64,000 nucleotides of DNA from a bacterium (GTDB lineage Bacteria; Myxococcota_A; Polyangia; Nannocystales; Nannocystaceae), in the NCBI GenBank assembly GCA_024742475.1, contig JANSYI010000011.1:62001-126000 (forward strand), written 5' to 3'. The notes beneath the pieces are model-generated. The model did no database searches and was not told the DNA's origin. It was given only the letters and a program-made list of their open reading frames with translations. A program made the position numbers and the translations under genes. Below are positions 26,634 to 39,416 of this stretch, piece by piece (position 1 is the stretch's first letter; each line of letters opens with the position of its first letter).

Positions 26634-28118
26634 ATGTTCCGCCGCTGGGTCATCCCGTGGGTCCTCGCCTCTCTGGCTTACCTGAGCGTCGCTCAGGCTG
26701 CGCACGCAGGCGGCTTCGAGGTGCCCGACATGGGCGGCAGAGCGATCGGACGTGGCGCGGCCTACGTGGTGGGCGTGGAGGACGGCACCGCCATCCACTA
26801 CAACCCCGGCGCCCTCGCGAAGATGCGCGGCACCACGGTGATGTACCACCACGGGTTGATGTGGCATCACACGCAGTTCGACCGCGCGACCCTCAGCGAC
26901 GCCTGGGGCCCCGACGCCGGCACGGAGTTCGGCCCGGCCCGCTCCAAGGAGAACCTCTTCCCCATCCTCGGCACGCTCGTGGTCACCAGCGACTTCGGGC
27001 TCGACAACTGGACGTTCGCCGCGGGCGTCTACGGGCCCAACGGCGTCGGCAAGCAATCGTTCCCTGCGTATGGGCCCCAGTCGCTGATGATGACCGAGCT
27101 CGACGTGTTGCTCGCCTACTACACCGTGGGCGCCGCGTGGAAGTGGAAGGATGTGTTCGGCATCGGCGCGGTCGTTCAATACGCCGACCTCATGCGGCTG
27201 AACTACGGTGTCGTGTCCGACTCCGTCGTGACCACCGGGCTCAACCCCGTGCCCGACCCCGAGAGCACGCAGCTGGTCACGACCATCGAGCTTCAAGATC
27301 GCACCGGCGCGACCGCGCAGCTCGGCGCGTGGTACCGGCCCCACCCGCGGCTCGAGGTCGGGGTGTCGAGCCGCTTCGTCCCGGTGATCTTCAAGCCCAA
27401 GGGGGGCGTCTCGGTGGACAAGGAGACCCTGGTCACCGAGGACATCACCGTCGGCATGGATCTCACCCTGCCGGTCATCGCCCGCGCGGGCCTGCGGTAC
27501 ATTCACGACACCGGCACCCGGGAGTGGTTCGACGTCGAGCTCGACGCCGTCTACGAGTCGTGGTCGATGCTCAAGAGCTTCGACCTCGACGTGCAGGGGC
27601 AGCTCAACGGCCAGGACCTACAAGAGCTCAGCATCGCCAAGAACTGGCGTGACACCGTCTCGGTTCGCCTCGGCGGCGATGTGCACCCGCTGCCTCCGTA
27701 CCTCACGCTGCGCACCGGTGCCTTCTTCGAGACGGCCGCCGCCCCCGACAACTACTCCAACGTCGACTTCCCCAGCTTTCGCCGCGTGGGCGTGGGCGCC
27801 GGGTTCTCCGCCGGAGCCAAGGGCGCCTACCTGACCGTGGGCTACATGCACGTCTTCCAGGAGAAGCGCACCGTGAGCGAGGAGTTCGGCAAGGTGTTCG
27901 GGCAACGACCGCTGCGCCCCTGCCCCGAAGGCTGCGACGGCCTCAGTGGAGTCCCCGCCAACGCGGGCACGTTCACCAGCGGCTTCGACCTGCTGACGAT
28001 TGGCATCGACCTGCGGTTCCGCGAGATGCTCGCGGACCGCAAGGCCAAGAAGAAGCAGAAGGCCGCGCCCGATCAGTCGGCGACGGCGGCTTCACACCGC
28101 GCGAAGCAGGGCGCGTAG
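26634..28118 (+). CDS. FadL/OmpP1-family outer-membrane protein
   Basis: A 494-residue beta-barrel of the FadL long-chain fatty-acid and hydrocarbon channel family. A signal peptide ends at AHA before GGFEVPDMGGRAIGRG, and the N-terminal hatch motif is present (GVEDGTAIHYNPGALAKM, the NPG/NPA signature). Alternating beta strands with aromatic girdles follow. The C-terminus is extended by a Lys-rich tail instead of ending in an aromatic strand, which is unusual for BAM recognition. The last 46 bases overlap a convergent lipoprotein gene. It may supply fatty acids to the acyl-CoA dehydrogenase encoded at 33 kb. Confidence 0.85.
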   Translation: MFRRWVIPWVLASLAYLSVAQAAHAGGFEVPDMGGRAIGRGAAYVVGVEDGTAIHYNPGALAKMRGTTVMYHHGLMWHHTQFDRATLSDAWGPDAGTEFGPARSKENLFPILGTLVVTSDFGLDNWTFAAGVYGPNGVGKQSFPAYGPQSLMMTELDVLLAYYTVGAAWKWKDVFGIGAVVQYADLMRLNYGVVSDSVVTTGLNPVPDPESTQLVTTIELQDRTGATAQLGAWYRPHPRLEVGVSSRFVPVIFKPKGGVSVDKETLVTEDITVGMDLTLPVIARAGLRYIHDTGTREWFDVELDAVYESWSMLKSFDLDVQGQLNGQDLQELSIAKNWRDTVSVRLGGDVHPLPPYLTLRTGAFFETAAAPDNYSNVDFPSFRRVGVGAGFSAGAKGAYLTVGYMHVFQEKRTVSEEFGKVFGQRPLRPCPEGCDGLSGVPANAGTFTSGFDLLTIGIDLRFREMLADRKAKKKQKAAPDQSATAASHRAKQGA

Positions 28119-28945
28119 CAGGCGTCATCGAGCGGCTCGGCGCTGTTGCGACAATTCTTGGCGCATCGGTACGCGCAGTTCGCAAACTTCACACCGCGCC
28201 AGCGCGGGTGACCGCGACGGTACCACTCGTCCTTCATCGCGACCTGCAGCTCCCCTGCGACGGGGTCGTCGGGGTACGACCGCACGTACCACGTGCAGTA
28301 GCCCATCGCGTCGACACACTTGTCCTCCACCAGGCGCTCGCCCAAGCGCGCCCGCAGTGAATCCTCGTGTCGCTCGCGGAAGGTCTCCAGGTCGACGTTG
28401 GGCATCAAGTTGCGCCCGCGCTCGTCCCGGGCCCAGTCGGTGCGCCCCTCGAGAAAGGAGACGACGGCGTCGTTGAATGCCGGCACGCTCAAGCGCTTGA
28501 GCCCCTCGGACTCGAGCAACGCCTGCGCCGTCTCGGCGCCGAGCGTGCCCGGATAGCGCTCGACCAGCGCGACGAGCTGTGCCGCCGCCGGCTCGGGCAG
28601 CGTCGCGACCGCGACGTCCTCGCCCTCCGCGGCCTCCTCGAAGCTCCACGGGTCGCCGATGACCAGCGATTCGTAGGTCCGCAGCGCGACGACCTCGCGC
28701 CAGACCTCCGCCGCTGGGTGGTCGGTGTGGGTGTCGACCCACGCGGTGAGGCGCTCGAGATCTCCATCGTCGTGGTATCGGGCCACGGCCTCCTCGAGGT
28801 CGGTCGCAATCGCGGCGGCCTGGGCCTTGCGTTGCGCTTCGTCCGCGGACACTGGGGTGCCCTGAGGTGCGCACGCTGCGAGGAGGCCCACGGTGAGCGC
28901 CGTGCTGACCGCCAGTCCCGTCCATGGTCGGCTCTGCCAGTGCAT
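28073..28945 (-). CDS. Lipoprotein with Cys-rich C-terminus, hypothetical
   Basis: A 290-residue predicted lipoprotein (VSTALTVGLLAACAPQ lipobox) followed by an Ala/Glu-rich helical body and a Cys-dense end (FANCAYRCAKNCRNSAEP then CYAPCFARCEA), which looks like a compact disulfide knot. ATG 28945 (MHWQSRPW) is preferred to ATG 28963 because it gives a normal-length signal peptide. No family was recognised. Its 3' end overlaps the FadL gene by 46 bases on the opposite strand. Confidence 0.75.
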   Translation of the reverse strand: MHWQSRPWTGLAVSTALTVGLLAACAPQGTPVSADEAQRKAQAAAIATDLEEAVARYHDDGDLERLTAWVDTHTDHPAAEVWREVVALRTYESLVIGDPWSFEEAAEGEDVAVATLPEPAAAQLVALVERYPGTLGAETAQALLESEGLKRLSVPAFNDAVVSFLEGRTDWARDERGRNLMPNVDLETFRERHEDSLRARLGERLVEDKCVDAMGYCTWYVRSYPDDPVAGELQVAMKDEWYRRGHPRWRGVKFANCAYRCAKNCRNSAEPLDDACYAPCFARCEAAVAD

Positions 28946-29031
28946 GGTCCCGACATCGGCCACGGCGCGCGTCTCTTCAGCCTCGGGCGAGTCGGCACCT
29001 GCGTTCGGGCCGCGGTGTTACTCTGCCCCCG

Positions 29032-30804
<1,773 letters not shown>

Positions 30805-30832
30805 GGCCGCCCCTTCGGGGAGACGGCAGTCG

Positions 30833-32848
30833 CTACAGGGGCTTCTTGCAGATGCCCATGCCGTCCTTGCAGCAGAAGCTGTCGTCGATGACGCAGTTGA
30901 TGCAGAAGCCACAGCCGGGGACCGAGCCATCGCACTCTTCGCCGAACTCGACGATGCCGTTGCCACACAAGGAACATCCGTTGGTCTGCAGCTGACAGCT
31001 GCTGCTGCAGCTCAGCACGCCGCCCTCGAACCCTTGGCTCGAACACGTCTCGCCGCCGAGGTTCAGACCGTCGCACTCTTCTCCGGGGTCGATGCTGCCG
31101 TCACCACACTCGAAGCAGTTGTTCGTGTTGAGGCTGCAGCTCCCGGTGCATGACAGCGAGCCCCCATCGAACCCCTCGGAGCTGCACGTGGCGCCGCCGA
31201 GGCTGGTGCCGTCGCACTCTTCTCCGGGGTCGATACTGCCGTCGCCGCACTCGAAGCAGCCGTTGGTGTTGAGGTTGCAGCCGCCGCTGCACGACAGCGT
31301 GCCGCCGTCGAAGCCTTGCGAGCTGCAGCTCTCGCCGCCGAGCGCCGAGCCGTCGCACTCCTCGCCGGCGTTGATGACTCCGTCACCGCACTCGAAGCAG
31401 CCGTTGGTGTTGAGGTTGCAGCCGCCACTGCACGACAGCGTGCCCCCATCGAACCCCTGCGAGGCGCAGGTCTGGCCGCCCAGCGCTGCGCCGTCGCAGG
31501 CTTCTCCTGGGTCGATGCTGCCGTCACCGCACTCGAAGCAGGACCCGGTGTTGAACGTGCAGTCGCCGTTGCACGCCAAGGTGCCGCCGTCGAAGCCCTG
31601 CGAGCCGCAGCTCTGACCGCCCAGCGCCGTCCCGTCACAGTCTTCGCCGCCGTTGACCGAGCCGTCGCCGCATCCGGTGCCGTTGCACGCGGAGGTGTCG
31701 AACGTGCAGCCGCCCGAGCAGCTCAGCGTGCCGCTGAAGAACCCGAGGGACTCGCACGACTGACCACCGAGGTCGAGGTCGTCGCAGGCCTCGGCGCCAT
31801 CGATGGCACCGTTGCCGCAGGCGCTGCAGTCGGAGGCGTCGATGCTGCACGTCCCGGTGCAGGAGAGCTCACCTTCGGTGAAGCCCAGCGTCGTGCAGGA
31901 CTGTCCATCGAAGTCGTCGCCATCGCAGTCCTCGCTGCCCGAGACGAAGCCGTCGCCGCAGGTGAAGCACTCCGAGGTGTCGAAGGTGCAGTCCGCACCG
32001 CACTGCAGCGCGCCGCCTTGAAAGCCCTCGCTGTCGCAGGTCGACGACCCGAGGTCGGCGGCGTCACACGCTTCGTCCCCGTCACGGACGCCGTTGCCGC
32101 ACAGCGCACATTCGGAGGTATCGAGCACGCAGCCGGCGGTGCAGGTGATCGTGCCCGAGTCGAAGCCTTCGCTCCCGCAGGTCTGGGTGAGGTCGGCGTT
32201 GGGGTCGCACGGCTCGGGCGCGGTGACCATGCCGTCGCCGCACGCGCTGCATTCGCCGTACTCGTAGGTGCAGCTGTCACTGCAGCCGAGCGCTTCGGTC
32301 GGCTCGCCGAGGCCGACGTCGGCACAGGTCTGGGCGTCACCGAGGGCAGAACCGTCGCACTCCTCGCCGGCATCGAGGACGCCGTTGCCACACTGCGTGC
32401 AGAACGAGGTGTCGAAGGTGCAGTCGCTGGCACACTGCAGCGCCCCGTCGGCGAAGCCTTGGGAGCTGCAGGTCTGTCCGGCCAGGTCGCTGCCGTCACA
32501 GGCCTCGTCGCCCTCGACGATCGCGTTGCCGCACTCGGCTTGCTCCGCTTCGGTGGGGTCGGGGTCGGTGTCCGAGCCTCCCGCAGGCCCGTCGGTGTCC
32601 GCGGGCGCTGCGTCGCTCGGCGGCACGCACTTTCCGGCAACCCCGGTGGGCGCGAGCTCGCCGTAGCGCTGCCCCGAGGTGCACACGGCGTCGGGAAAGC
32701 TGCAAAAGCCCAGCGGCTGGCATGTCCCGCTCTCCCCACCGCCCTGGCACTGTGTGTCGTCAGAGCAGGTGAACGAGGACTCGGAGGTGCACCCGCCGGC
32801 GGCCACAGCGAGCAGAAGACTCCCAATCCACTTCCACGTCTTCCCCAT
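30833..32848 (-). CDS. Lipoprotein with twelve Cys-rich 47-residue repeats
   Basis: A 671-residue predicted lipoprotein (lipobox LLLAVAAGGC, Cys20). After a Cys-containing N-terminal region and an acidic linker, a tandem array runs from Cys106 to the end: eleven units of about 47 residues and a shortened twelfth. The consensus is CGDGxxxxGEECDGxxLGGxxC, then GFxGGxLxC, then C and C. This is the myxobacterial Cys-rich repeat type (DUF4215-like), with six conserved Cys per unit that probably form disulfides in a rod-like surface protein. ATG 32848 gives the cleanest signal peptide. The role is unknown; adhesion or matrix function is a guess from architecture. Confidence 0.88.
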   Translation of the reverse strand: MGKTWKWIGSLLLAVAAGGCTSESSFTCSDDTQCQGGGESGTCQPLGFCSFPDAVCTSGQRYGELAPTGVAGKCVPPSDAAPADTDGPAGGSDTDPDPTEAEQAECGNAIVEGDEACDGSDLAGQTCSSQGFADGALQCASDCTFDTSFCTQCGNGVLDAGEECDGSALGDAQTCADVGLGEPTEALGCSDSCTYEYGECSACGDGMVTAPEPCDPNADLTQTCGSEGFDSGTITCTAGCVLDTSECALCGNGVRDGDEACDAADLGSSTCDSEGFQGGALQCGADCTFDTSECFTCGDGFVSGSEDCDGDDFDGQSCTTLGFTEGELSCTGTCSIDASDCSACGNGAIDGAEACDDLDLGGQSCESLGFFSGTLSCSGGCTFDTSACNGTGCGDGSVNGGEDCDGTALGGQSCGSQGFDGGTLACNGDCTFNTGSCFECGDGSIDPGEACDGAALGGQTCASQGFDGGTLSCSGGCNLNTNGCFECGDGVINAGEECDGSALGGESCSSQGFDGGTLSCSGGCNLNTNGCFECGDGSIDPGEECDGTSLGGATCSSEGFDGGSLSCTGSCSLNTNNCFECGDGSIDPGEECDGLNLGGETCSSQGFEGGVLSCSSSCQLQTNGCSLCGNGIVEFGEECDGSVPGCGFCINCVIDDSFCCKDGMGICKKPL
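30967..32533 (-). repeat. 141-base tandem array encoding the Cys-rich repeats
   Basis: About eleven copies of a 141-base unit lie inside the lipoprotein gene. Copies encoded between roughly 31050 and 31530 are nearly identical in nucleotide sequence, while those toward 32500 have diverged. This indicates recent duplication or gene conversion at the 3' side. Confidence 0.8.
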
Positions 32849-33175
32849 CGCGCCGGAAACAACGTTACCGGAAAACGACACCGGATGCGCACCGCGTGTT
32901 CTCCGCCACATCGGACGCACGCCCCGTTGGGGCCGTGAGCCACCGTGGTCACCCGGCGCGACTCCAACGTCGCTGGGTCCGCTCGGAGCGCAACCCCGAG
33001 CGGTTCGAGCGCGGCGAACGGCCCTCGGCCGCGGCCGTGGTCAGCACCTCGCAGGGGCGCCTGCAGATGCGCACGGCCAGGCTGGCCCCGCGCCGTCACG
33101 CCTTGGCCAATCGCTCCGGGTCGCCCACACTCTGGGCGCGCTCGCGCAGCACCTCGCCAAGCGCCCGATTTTGCC
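32849..33175. other. Divergent intergenic region
   Basis: A 327-base gap between the Cys-rich lipoprotein start and the acyl-CoA dehydrogenase start, presumably with both promoters. Close to the lipoprotein ATG there is a less GC-rich patch with repeated CCGGAAA/ACCGGAAAA words (about 32855-32885) that may be a regulator site. No gene is supported. Confidence 0.4.
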
Positions 33176-34933
<1,758 letters not shown>

Positions 34934-34969
34934 CCGGTTCGTGGGAGGACGACCTCGGCCTCGGGCTCC

Positions 34970-35389
34970 GTGATCACGGGGCCGGGTTTGGGCCGAGGGC
35001 TTGTGCCGAGGCGGAGCACGGGGCCTGCGGACCTGCGGGAGCGAGGCGCCGGCTCGTCCGACCTGCAGCTGGAGCAGCTTCGTGCCATTCTGAAGAAGCG
35101 AGCACCCGCCGCAGAGTCGATCACGATGACCATCGCAGAACAGCTTCTTGCCGAGGGCATGGCCAAAGGCATGGCCAAAGGTGTCGCCCAGGGAAAGGCC
35201 CAGGGGGTTGTCGAGGGGGAGCTGCGCCGGGCTGGCGCCTCTATTCTAACGGTGCTCGAGGCCCGGGGGCTGAGCGTGCCCGCAGAGGTTCGTGCGCGGG
35301 TCGAGGGGTGCCAGGACTTGGGGGTCTTGCAGCACTGGTTGACGCGCGCAGTTGCTGTTGCGTCGGCGGATCAGATCTTCGAGGGGTGA
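34970..35389 (+). pseudogene. Remnant of an Rpn-family nuclease/putative transposase (3' part)
   Basis: Only the tail of the protein is recognisable. From about 35060 the frame reads LRAILKKRAP, then MTIAEQLLAEGMAKGMAKG and a Gly-Gln repeat segment, then EARGLSVPAEVRARV and LQHWLTRAVAV, the standard C-terminus of Rpn/YhgA-like recombination-promoting nucleases. The PD-(D/E)XK catalytic domain that should precede it (about 200 residues) is absent; the bases before 35060 give nothing family-like. GTG 34970 opens the frame but is unlikely to be functional. It lies directly after the dehydrogenase gene and starts an accessory-DNA patch. Confidence 0.6.
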
Positions 35390-35423
35390 CCCGTGCCGTC
35401 GCGTTGTGTCTTGGCGAGGCACG

Positions 35424-35550
35424 TCGCTGGTGCGGACCTGCCGCGCACTCGGCCTCAACATCCGCGAGCATCTCGTCGGCGTGCGCACGAAGCGCGAGCG
35501 AGGCGCTCACCGAGCTGTTGCCGCACTGCAGGGTGGCGATTCGCAGCTGA
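35424..35550 (+). pseudogene. Decayed IS66-type transposase C-terminus
   Basis: One frame gives SLVRTCRALGLNIREHLVGV, and the adjacent frame then gives EALTELLPHC, both in the order expected for the end of IS66 transposases (SLVxTCxAxGxNPxEYLxDV, then IDELLPHRW). A frameshift lies between them at about 35490. No terminal inverted repeat pair was found. The fragment is about 40 residues, so the call depends on recognising a short motif. Confidence 0.45.
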
Positions 35551-35884
35551 TTGTGAGCTCAGCCCGCCAGAAAGCCGTAGTTCGGCGCACCACGGCGTTA
35601 GGCTGCCCGTAAGCGGCGGACGTTGATTCAGGACTCGGTCTCGTCACCGGAGTAAGTGCTCGCCGTGCCCCGCGTAGAGAGGCGTGCGAGCAGCTGAGCC
35701 GAACTCCACGGCTACGGCCCTATCGTCCAGCTTCCTGACGAGCGAAGTCCCAGGGCAGCAACCCCTCGCCTCGCTCAACGCCGTAGTGCCTCGCCACGGT
35801 CAGTCGCTCGGCTCGGTCGACGCCGGCGCTCTTGCGCGACGTGGTATCGCGTTCGGAAGGACTGATCGCGATACGATTGGCGGG
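35551..35884. other. Intergenic accessory DNA, no gene recognised
   Basis: A 334-base stretch of visibly lower GC than the surroundings and without a supported reading frame. It sits between the IS66 fragment and the truncated abortive-infection-like gene and probably consists of decayed mobile DNA. Confidence 0.4.
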
Positions 35885-36148
35885 ATGGCGACGCTCAAGA
35901 ACGCTGATGTCCGCACCATCAACGACGCGTTCGTTCGCGATGGGTATGTCCTTGACTTCAGCAACAAGACGTTCTCGGAGTTCTTCGAGGACGAGATGGC
36001 GGTGGACATCTATGCCAACAAGTACGGTTCAAGCAAGGATTCAAAAGGAATGCGCCTTCGGGCCTTTGCCGAGGTGGAGTCGCCTCATCTTGTCGCTCGC
36101 ATGATGCGCGCCCTGTGGATCTACATGAACACCTCGGGCTGCATCTAA
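35885..36148 (+). pseudogene. Truncated abortive-infection-like protein, N-terminal part
   Basis: An 87-residue frame from ATG 35885. The sequence INDAFVRDGYVLDFSNKTF then EFFEDEMAVDIYANKYGS, and LRAFAEVESPHLVARMMRAL, resembles the conserved N-terminal domain of larger proteins that carry an abortive-infection C-terminal domain. Here the frame ends at TAA 36146-36148 shortly after RALWIYMN, and nothing similar continues in the other frames before the YhaN-like gene, so the C-terminal effector part is missing. Base composition is clearly less GC-rich than neighbouring genes, which fits horizontal acquisition. The family call is from memory of the motif, not a search. Confidence 0.5.
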
Positions 36149-36266
36149 CTCCCGCGGGTCGGATGCGCCGCGAGCTCGACGTCCGCCTCGGGAACGCTCC
36201 TCTACCCTGCCCTGGCGTTGAGGTCCGCGCAAGGAAGCGCGTTCCTCCCCGACCGCCGCGGAGACC

Positions 36267-39200
36267 TCAAAGACGCTTGACGACCCTGCCGAGGTCGACG
36301 ACGTGAATCTCGTCGGCGTCATCGCCGATGTAGTCCCCAGGCCGGCACGTCAGAACCACGACCTGGATGCCCGCGGCGCTCTCGCGGAGCAGGCGGCTGA
36401 ACCACTCGGCGCGGCTGGGGTCGGTCTGGGCGAGGTGGTCGTCGAGCACGAGCGCGGTGCCCAGGTGTTCGGCGACGCTGACCCGCAGCAAGGTGGCGAC
36501 CTGCTCCTTGACCCCCTCGGAGAACCGGTCGAGCGACTGGATGCCCTGGGCCGTCACCACCCCCTCGGTCTCGAGGTCGGCGCCCAGCGCTGCGCCTGCG
36601 TAGCGGCCGCTGCTGAGCGCGTCGAGGCGGCCTGCGAGTTCTTCGTCGAGGGCGCGTCCGAGGTGCGCGCCCGTCTCGTTCTCGACGTCGCGCAGCGTGC
36701 CGAGCAACAGGCGCCAGCCGTCGTAGTCCAGCGCGACCTCGGCCTCTTGGCGCTCGGCGTCTTCGAGGGCCTCGCGGGCCATCTGCGCGCGCTCGCGGAC
36801 GACGGCGCCGCCGACCTGCTGCAGCGCGCCCTCTTGCTGACGGACCGCACGCTCGGCGTCTTCGAGCGCCTCCTCGGCGCGGTGCAGCGACTCTCGCAGC
36901 GCGCTCACCCGCGCCTCGGAGATGTCCTCGGAGGGCTGCGGAGCCGCCGCGAGTGCGTCCTCGGCCCTCGCGACGCGTTCGGCTGCGGCGAGCGGGTCGT
37001 GATGCTGCGCCTGGTCCCGGCGAACGTCGAGGGCAGACGCCGCCGCGGTCTGAGCTGCGCGCGCCTCGTCCAGCGCCGCACGGGCTCGCGCCTCGGCCTC
37101 GGTCGCCGACGCCACGTCTCGCTCGGCGAGGGCCAACGCCTGCGCAGCGGCCTCCTTGCGCGCCGCGACGGCCTCCGCCTCGGCGCTCGCCTGCGCCTGC
37201 AGCTCGGCGCGCCGCGTCTCGATGCCGGTGAGCCTCTCCTGCAACCGCGCCGCGGCGGCCTCGACATCGTCGCCGTCGAGGCGCGCCGAGTCTTCATGCT
37301 TCGACGCGGCCTCGGCGGCCTGCGCCGCCAGCTTGCGCTGCGTCTGGGCGTCCTTCGCCTCCGAGACCGTCATCGTCGCGGACGCTGCAGCACGCCCTGC
37401 CTCGGCCTCGGCCTCTCGCGCCGCGGCCTCGAGCTCGTCGCCGTGCGCCTCGAGGATCCGGCGACACGCGTTCGGATCGACCCCGTCCGCAGCCCGACGA
37501 GCCGACTCGAGGTCGCGCCGCACCGACTCGAGCTCGTCGGGGTCCGGTGGCGACGCCTTCGCCTCCAAGACTTCGGCGTCGCGGAGCAGAGACGCCCGCG
37601 CGCGTGCGCTCTCGTCGCGGGCTCGCACCGCCTCGCGAAGCGCCGGGACCGTTTCGATCCCCAGCGGCCTCAGCGAGGCTGCGTGCGTCTCCCACTGGGC
37701 TCGCGCGGCCTCGAGGGCGGCGTGCGCTCCGGGGTCACCGGGTCGCACCGTGACGGTGCCGACGTCGGTCAGCCTCAGCACGACCTCCCGCTCCGCATCG
37801 ATGTGCGCGTCGCGAGCGACGGGCGAGGACCTGCCGTCGACCTCCGCCGCCGCGTCGACGCTCAGGTCCAGCGCGACACGAAAGCCGCCGCGCAGCGTCG
37901 CTTCGGCCGTCTGCAGGGCGGCCCACGACGCCTCGATGGCCGCGCACGTGCGGGCGTCGGGAAGCTCCGGCAGCTCCGCCTCGAGCGCCTGCGCCTTGGC
38001 GCGCACCGACGCAGCCTCGGCTCGGGTCGCCTCTGCCGCCTCGGCCCGCGCGGCGAGCACGTCGAGCCGCGCCGCGAGGCGCTCCGCCCTGCCCCACAGC
38101 ACGGCGTCCTGCAGCTCCCGATGCGTCGCCTCGGCGGCCTGCTTGGCAGCCTGCGCTCGCTCCATCGCCTCGGCTGCAGCGTCGGCCTCCTGCGTCGCGG
38201 CGGACAGAGCAGCCTTCGCCGCGTCCCGCTCCGCGCGAGCGGACCGCCACGCGTCCAGCCTCGACGACTCGGCCTGCAGTCGCTCGGCCTCGGCATCCAG
38301 CGCCCGCGCGGCCTCCTCGCGCGCCTGCGCCTGCGCCCGAACCTCGGGGTCGTCGCCCCGCGTGAGCGCGTCGCGTTCTGCGAGGGCCACGCTGCGCTGC
38401 TCGCGTGCCTTCGCCAAGGCGGCGACACACGCCTCCACCTCTGCCTCGGCCTTGGGCACGGCCGCCTTGGCCTCGGACAGCGCGGTCTGAAGCCGTGCCA
38501 TCTCCTCCTGGTTGCGCTGGATCTCCTGCAGCGCGGCCGCGGCCGCGTCGACCTCGGCCTGCAGCGCCTCCCGCTCGCGCGCCTGATCCAGCGCCGCGTC
38601 GAGGCGCTCGACCGCCCGCGCGACCTCGGAGCGCTCGGTCATCGCGCGGTCGCGCCGGGCCGACAGATCGCCCAGCCGCGACACGACCGCGTCGCTCTCG
38701 GCGACCTGCGCGGTGAGCTGCTCGCTCGTCTCCCGCCGCGCCTTGATCTCCGCCGTCACCCGCTCGAAGGGGCTGCCCTTGCGGGTGCTCCGCTTGCCCT
38801 TGGCGGTGAACGCCTCGTCGACCCGATCCTGCGCCTGCAGCAGCACCTGCTGGTAGAGAGGGTCGGTCGCCATCGCCTGCAGCGCCTCGATGAGCCGCGT
38901 CTTTCCGGTGTCCTCCGCGTCGCCCTCGAGGCTCTGGCTCAGCAGCCGATAGGGGACCGCCTGCTCACCGAGCAGCACGGTCGCGAGAAACGACTTGGGA
39001 AAGCCGTGCGACCCCCCGCGGCCACCCGGCGCCGCGAGCCCCCAGCGCAGCAGCGAGCGCAGCTGCCCGTCGACGCCCCGCCCCTCTTCCTGGACGCTCC
39101 AGCTCACCCCGTCGTTGGACCACTCGAGCACCGACTTGCCGCCGCTGCTGCTGCCGAAGACCTTGTGCACCCGCCACAGGCGGCCCTCGATCTCGAGCAC

Positions 39201-39416
39201 CACGGTCACGGTGGGCTTGCACGTCGTCCCCCACGGCACGAACGGACGCGCGCCGCTCGATCCATGTTGAAGCAGCAGCGCGGCCCGAATCGCCGCCGCG
39301 AGCGTCGACTTGCCCAGGTCGTTGGGCCCGTGGAGCACGTTGAGCCCGTCCTCGAAGGACACGTCAGCCGACTCGACGGCCCCGAAGTTCCGCACCGACA
39401 GCGAGCGCAGCCTCAT
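36267..39416 (-). CDS. SbcC/YhaN-like SMC-type ATPase
   Basis: A 1049-residue ABC/SMC-like ATPase. Walker A is at GPNDLGKST (Lys36), the signature-like FSEGVKEQVATLL lies near the C-terminus, and Walker B is ALVLDDHL, followed by VVVLTCRPGDYI. Between them, about 700 residues of Ala/Glu/Arg-rich coiled coil contain no CxxC zinc hook, which fits YhaN-type rather than Rad50/SbcC-type proteins. Partnered with an SbcD-like nuclease, such ATPases process DNA ends or unusual DNA structures. The ATG overlaps the stop of the nuclease gene by ATGA, so this is the last gene of a coupled operon. The downstream side borders the accessory-DNA patch. Confidence 0.88.
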   Translation of the reverse strand: MRLRSLSVRNFGAVESADVSFEDGLNVLHGPNDLGKSTLAAAIRAALLLQHGSSGARPFVPWGTTCKPTVTVVLEIEGRLWRVHKVFGSSSGGKSVLEWSNDGVSWSVQEEGRGVDGQLRSLLRWGLAAPGGRGGSHGFPKSFLATVLLGEQAVPYRLLSQSLEGDAEDTGKTRLIEALQAMATDPLYQQVLLQAQDRVDEAFTAKGKRSTRKGSPFERVTAEIKARRETSEQLTAQVAESDAVVSRLGDLSARRDRAMTERSEVARAVERLDAALDQAREREALQAEVDAAAAALQEIQRNQEEMARLQTALSEAKAAVPKAEAEVEACVAALAKAREQRSVALAERDALTRGDDPEVRAQAQAREEAARALDAEAERLQAESSRLDAWRSARAERDAAKAALSAATQEADAAAEAMERAQAAKQAAEATHRELQDAVLWGRAERLAARLDVLAARAEAAEATRAEAASVRAKAQALEAELPELPDARTCAAIEASWAALQTAEATLRGGFRVALDLSVDAAAEVDGRSSPVARDAHIDAEREVVLRLTDVGTVTVRPGDPGAHAALEAARAQWETHAASLRPLGIETVPALREAVRARDESARARASLLRDAEVLEAKASPPDPDELESVRRDLESARRAADGVDPNACRRILEAHGDELEAAAREAEAEAGRAAASATMTVSEAKDAQTQRKLAAQAAEAASKHEDSARLDGDDVEAAAARLQERLTGIETRRAELQAQASAEAEAVAARKEAAAQALALAERDVASATEAEARARAALDEARAAQTAAASALDVRRDQAQHHDPLAAAERVARAEDALAAAPQPSEDISEARVSALRESLHRAEEALEDAERAVRQQEGALQQVGGAVVRERAQMAREALEDAERQEAEVALDYDGWRLLLGTLRDVENETGAHLGRALDEELAGRLDALSSGRYAGAALGADLETEGVVTAQGIQSLDRFSEGVKEQVATLLRVSVAEHLGTALVLDDHLAQTDPSRAEWFSRLLRESAAGIQVVVLTCRPGDYIGDDADEIHVVDLGRVVKRL

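Noticed and set aside
30967..32533. Regular direct repeats considered as a CRISPR array
   Set aside because: The units are 141 bases, contiguous, in frame and coding for Cys-rich repeats; there are no spacers.
35609..35615. GTAAGCG, the usual first bases of IS66 terminal repeats
   Set aside because: It is in the orientation of a left end although it lies downstream of the transposase fragment, no partner repeat was found, and seven bases can occur by chance.
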